Shown here: in pieces, positions 61,741 through 64,000 of the stretch
Layout: each line of letters begins with the position of its first letter
Position numbering within the stretch: the stretch's first letter is position 1
Source: Rhodococcus yunnanensis NBRC 103083
GTDB taxonomy: Bacteria > Actinomycetota > Actinomycetes > Mycobacteriales > Mycobacteriaceae
Direction: 5' to 3'
Assembly: GCF_001895005.1 (NCBI RefSeq)
Contig: NZ_BCXH01000015.1
Span: forward strand, 108,666-172,665
DNA: 64,000 nt
Program-made: the position numbers and the translations under genes
Notes under the pieces: generated by a model
Databases searched by the model: none
What the model was told of the DNA's origin: nothing
Seen by the model: the letters and a program-made list of their open reading frames with translations, nothing else

Positions 61741-63543
61741 TCACTTCAGTTCGGCGAGGACGGTGCCCTGTGTGATGGCGGATCCGGGGGTGACGGTGAG
61801 GCCGGTGACTTTGCCTGCTTTGTGGGCGTTGACGGGGTTTTCCATTTTCATGGCTTCGAGGACGGCGATGAGGTCGCCTTCTTCGACGTCTTGGCCTTCT
61901 TCGACGGCGACTTTGACGACGGTGCCTTGCATGGGTGCGGTGACGGCGTCACCGGATGCGGCTCCGTTTGCGGCGCCGCCGCGTTTACGTGGCTTGGGCT
62001 TACGCCGTACAGCACCATCAGAGGCAGCGCCGTTGCCGCCGCCGAGGGTGAACTGGCCGGGGAGGGAGACCTCGACGCGGCGGCCACCGACCTCGACGAC
62101 CACGGACTGGCGGGGTAGTGCTTCGTCCTCGTCCAGGGGCTCGCCTGCGGTGAAGGGGGGTACCTGGTTGTCCCATTCGGTTTCGATCCAGCGGGTGTGG
62201 ACGTCGAAGGATTCTCCGTCGCCGATGAACGCGGGATCGGAGACGACGGCGGAGTGGAACGGGATGACGGTGGCGAGGCCTTCGACCGTGAATTCGGCGA
62301 GTGCGCGACGCGAACGAGCCAATGCTTCGTCGCGGGTGGCGCCGGTGACGATGAGTTTGGCGAGCATGGAGTCGAACTGGCCACCGATCACGCTGCCGGA
62401 TTCGACGCCGGAGTCGACGCGGACTCCGGGGCCGGAGGGGGCGATGAAGGTGGTGACCGGTCCGGGGGCGGGGAGGAATCCGCGGCCTGCGTCTTCGCCG
62501 TTGATGCGGAATTCGAAGGAGTGTCCGCGGGGTTCGGGGTCTTCGGTGATGGAGAGTTCTTCGCCGTTGGCGATGCGGAATTGCTGCAGTACGAGGTCGA
62601 TGCCGGAGGTTTCTTCGGTGACGGGGTGCTCGACCTGCAGTCGGGTGTTGACCTCCAAGAAGCTGACGAGGCCGTCTTGTCCGACGAGGTATTCGACGGT
62701 GCCTGCGCCGTAGTAGCCGGCTTCTTTGCAGATGGCTTTGGCGCTCGAGTGGATTTCTTTGCGTTGGGCTTCGGTGAGGAACGGGGCTGGTGCTTCTTCG
62801 ACGAGTTTCTGGAAGCGGCGTTGCAGGGAGCAGTCGCGGGTGCCTGCGACGATGACGTTGCCGTGTTGGTCGGCGATGACCTGGGCTTCGACGTGGCGGG
62901 GTTTGTCGAGGTAGCGTTCGACGAAGCATTCGCCGCGTCCGAATGCGGAGACGGCTTCGCGGGTGGCGGAGTCGAAGAGTTCGGGGATTTCTTCGCGGGT
63001 GCGGGCGACTTTCATGCCGCGTCCGCCGCCGCCGAAGGCGGCTTTGATGGCGATGGGGAGGCCGTGTTCGTCGGCGAACGCCAGGATTTCGTTGGCGTCT
63101 TTGACGGGTTCTGCGGTGCCGGGGACCGAGGGTGCTTTGGCGCGGGCGGCGATGTGGCGGGCGGTGACTTTGTCGCCGAGGTCGCGGATGGACTGCGGGG
63201 AAGGTCCGATCCAGATCAGGTTCGCGTCGATCACGGCTTGGGCGAAGTCGGCGTTTTCGGAGAGGAATCCGTAGCCGGGGTGGATGGCGTCGGCGCCGGT
63301 TTTTTTTGCGGCGTCGATGATCTTGTCGATGACCAAATACGATTCGGCGGAGGTTTGTCCGCCGAGGGCGAAGGCTTCGTCGGCGAGGCGTACGAAGGGG
63401 GCGCCCAAGTCGGGTTCGGCGTAGACGGCGACCGAGGTCAGGCCGGCGTCTGCTGCCGCTCGTATCACCCGGACTGCGATCTCGCCGCGATTGGCGACCA
63501 GGACCTTCGAAATCTTCTTCTGTGCAACACCATTGACACTCAT
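61741..63543 (-). CDS. accA3: Acyl-CoA carboxylase alpha subunit, AccA3 type (biotin carboxylase-BCCP)
   Basis: A 600-residue protein: [18 protein letters not shown] at the start, ATP-grasp [44 protein letters not shown], a flexible basic linker ([13 protein letters not shown]) and the biotin site EAMKM (Lys566). AccA3-type subunits serve acetyl-, propionyl- and long-chain acyl-CoA carboxylases in mycolic-acid bacteria. The gene lies 15 bp after the epsilon subunit gene. The symbol follows the mycobacterial naming and is inferred from type and context. Confidence 0.92.
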   Translation of the reverse strand: MSVNGVAQKKISKVLVANRGEIAVRVIRAAADAGLTSVAVYAEPDLGAPFVRLADEAFALGGQTSAESYLVIDKIIDAAKKTGADAIHPGYGFLSENADFAQAVIDANLIWIGPSPQSIRDLGDKVTARHIAARAKAPSVPGTAEPVKDANEILAFADEHGLPIAIKAAFGGGGRGMKVARTREEIPELFDSATREAVSAFGRGECFVERYLDKPRHVEAQVIADQHGNVIVAGTRDCSLQRRFQKLVEEAPAPFLTEAQRKEIHSSAKAICKEAGYYGAGTVEYLVGQDGLVSFLEVNTRLQVEHPVTEETSGIDLVLQQFRIANGEELSITEDPEPRGHSFEFRINGEDAGRGFLPAPGPVTTFIAPSGPGVRVDSGVESGSVIGGQFDSMLAKLIVTGATRDEALARSRRALAEFTVEGLATVIPFHSAVVSDPAFIGDGESFDVHTRWIETEWDNQVPPFTAGEPLDEDEALPRQSVVVEVGGRRVEVSLPGQFTLGGGNGAASDGAVRRKPKPRKRGGAANGAASGDAVTAPMQGTVVKVAVEEGQDVEEGDLIAVLEAMKMENPVNAHKAGKVTGLTVTPGSAITQGTVLAELK

Positions 63544-63558
63544 GCGGAAATTCTTTCT

Positions 63559-63813
63559 CTATCGGCTGTAGCGGGCATTGACGAACACGGCAGGGGCGCT
63601 GCCGAGTCCGTAGCGATGAAGGTCTGCAGGTGAACCCCATCCGCCGAGAGTGGACATCGGCGGATGGGAGGCATGGGGCACCGCAGCACTGGCAGCCGCG
63701 AGCACCGCGACAATGGCAGCGACCTCGGATTCGGACGGGTTTCCCCGAAACTGCACGGCAGCAGCCTGATTCGCTTCGCCGCTCATAGCATCATGATTCG
63801 CTTCGCCGCTCAT
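63559..63813 (-). CDS. Acyl-CoA carboxylase epsilon subunit
   Basis: An 84-residue protein of the small epsilon family (AccE), which bridges alpha and beta subunits in actinobacterial acyl-CoA carboxylases. The family part is [23 protein letters not shown] then the Trp-Gly-containing tail [13 protein letters not shown]. The N-terminus has a duplicated MSGEAN caused by a 23-bp direct repeat; the first ATG (63813) overlaps the beta stop (ATGA) and the second is at 63786. Confidence 0.88.
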   Translation of the reverse strand: MSGEANHDAMSGEANQAAAVQFRGNPSESEVAAIVAVLAAASAAVPHASHPPMSTLGGWGSPADLHRYGLGSAPAVFVNARYSR

Positions 63814-63816
63814 AGC
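63767..63816. repeat. 23-bp direct repeat, 27-bp period
   Basis: TGATTCGCTTCGCCGCTCATAGC-type unit (23 bp, key part CGCTTCGCCGCTCATAG) occurs at 63767-63789 and again at 63794-63816. The period of 27 keeps frame and duplicates nine codons of the epsilon gene, including its start codon. Confidence 0.9.
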
Positions 63817-64000
63817 GGTATGTTTCCGTGCTTCTTGGGCGGGAGGGTGACCTGTTTGCGTTCGAGGAGGCGTAGGGCGGCGACGATCTGTCCGCGGGTG
63901 TGGCTCGGTGGGATGACGGCGTCGAGGTATCCGCGTTCGGCGGCGATGTAGGGGTTGACGAGGGTGTCTTCGTATTCTTGTTGGAGCTTCAGGCGCAGCG
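63810..64000 (-). CDS. Acyl-CoA carboxylase carboxyltransferase (beta) subunit, C-terminus (partial)
   Basis: The window ends inside this gene; the last 60 or so residues are seen: [22 protein letters not shown], then [21 protein letters not shown] and KKHGNIPL before TGA. This is the conserved end of AccD/PccB-type beta subunits (the [11 protein letters not shown] and R-alpha tail). It overlaps the epsilon gene by ATGA and is the first gene of the leftward operon that includes accA3. Confidence 0.92.
   Translation of the reverse strand, partial: LRLKLQQEYEDTLVNPYIAAERGYLDAVIPPSHTRGQIVAALRLLERKQVTLPPKKHGNIPL

Noticed and set aside
60674..62713. Long plus-strand frame (679 codons)
   Set aside because: Antisense to the thiolase, MarR and accA3 genes; low-complexity Pro/Ser/Arg product typical of mirror frames in high-GC DNA.
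63301..63308. Run of eight T
   Set aside because: It lies inside the accA3 coding sequence (Lys-Lys codons) and is not a terminator.
62197..63633. Plus-strand frame (478 codons), Gly/Asp/Phe-rich repeat-like product
   Set aside because: It looks like a repeat protein but is the antisense of accA3, whose codon bias makes such patterns.
1..64000. tRNA, rRNA, CRISPR, prophage or integrase attachment sites
   Set aside because: Looked for cloverleaf-like and repeat-spacer patterns; none seen by eye. A covariance-model and repeat scan would be decisive.

Overview
The window is high-GC DNA (roughly 62% by eye) with many GTG starts, 4-bp ATGA/GTGA stop-start overlaps and an actinobacterial-type acyl-CoA carboxylase locus (beta, epsilon and fused alpha subunits). 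This points to a mycolic-acid actinobacterium, most likely Rhodococcus or a close relative, and a catabolic chromosomal region. That assignment is inference. I saw no rRNA, tRNA or CRISPR array.

Layout. 1-1.7 kb: end of an oligopeptide ABC transporter. 1.7-5.5 kb: lipase, a decayed FkbH/acyltransferase pair, a SARP regulator and a barrel-protein gene broken by an in-frame TAG. 6.4-10 kb: a TetR gene divergent from two F420-dependent-reductase-like genes flanking an SDR-SnoaL fusion, with a 17-bp perfect inverted repeat between. 10.3-16.5 kb: VOC protein, GAF-LuxR regulator, fumarylacetoacetase-family hydrolase and an SsuABC/TauABC-type transporter; one dyad recurs before the VOC gene and the hydrolase gene. 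16.5-20 kb: XRE regulator divergent from SDR, SnoaL-like and WYL genes. 20.3-22 kb: nsrR-hmp nitric-oxide operon. 22.06-22.51 kb: relic of an IS21-type transposase. 22.5-31.7 kb: GH78 rhamnosidase, zinc dehydrogenase, mannonate-dehydratase-like enzyme, fructuronate/mannitol-type dehydrogenase, GntR regulator and MFS importer, a rhamnoside/hexuronate-type locus. 32.3-32.9 kb: LysE exporter. 33.2-36.8 kb: IclR plus the hydratase, acetaldehyde dehydrogenase and aldolase of a meta-cleavage lower pathway.

36.9-59.9 kb is the most interesting part. A leftward operon (thioesterase, ThDP enzyme, SDR, zinc dehydrogenase) faces a rightward operon (carboxyltransferase, biotin carboxylase-BCCP fusion, AtuA-family protein, TetR). 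A second rightward operon follows: acyl-CoA ligase, LIV-type ABC importer interleaved with a second, three-gene biotin carboxylase, enoyl-CoA hydratase and thiolase. Three TGAC-N6-GTCA dyads sit in front of these operons, which suggests one regulon. I infer a pathway that imports an organic acid, activates it with CoA, carboxylates it and then hydrates and thiolyses it, perhaps analogous to the citronellate/leucine (Atu/Liu) routes. The substrate is unknown.

60-64 kb holds the lipid-type acyl-CoA carboxylase operon (beta, epsilon, alpha3), a MarR regulator and an acetyl-CoA acetyltransferase, all leftward; the beta subunit runs off the window.
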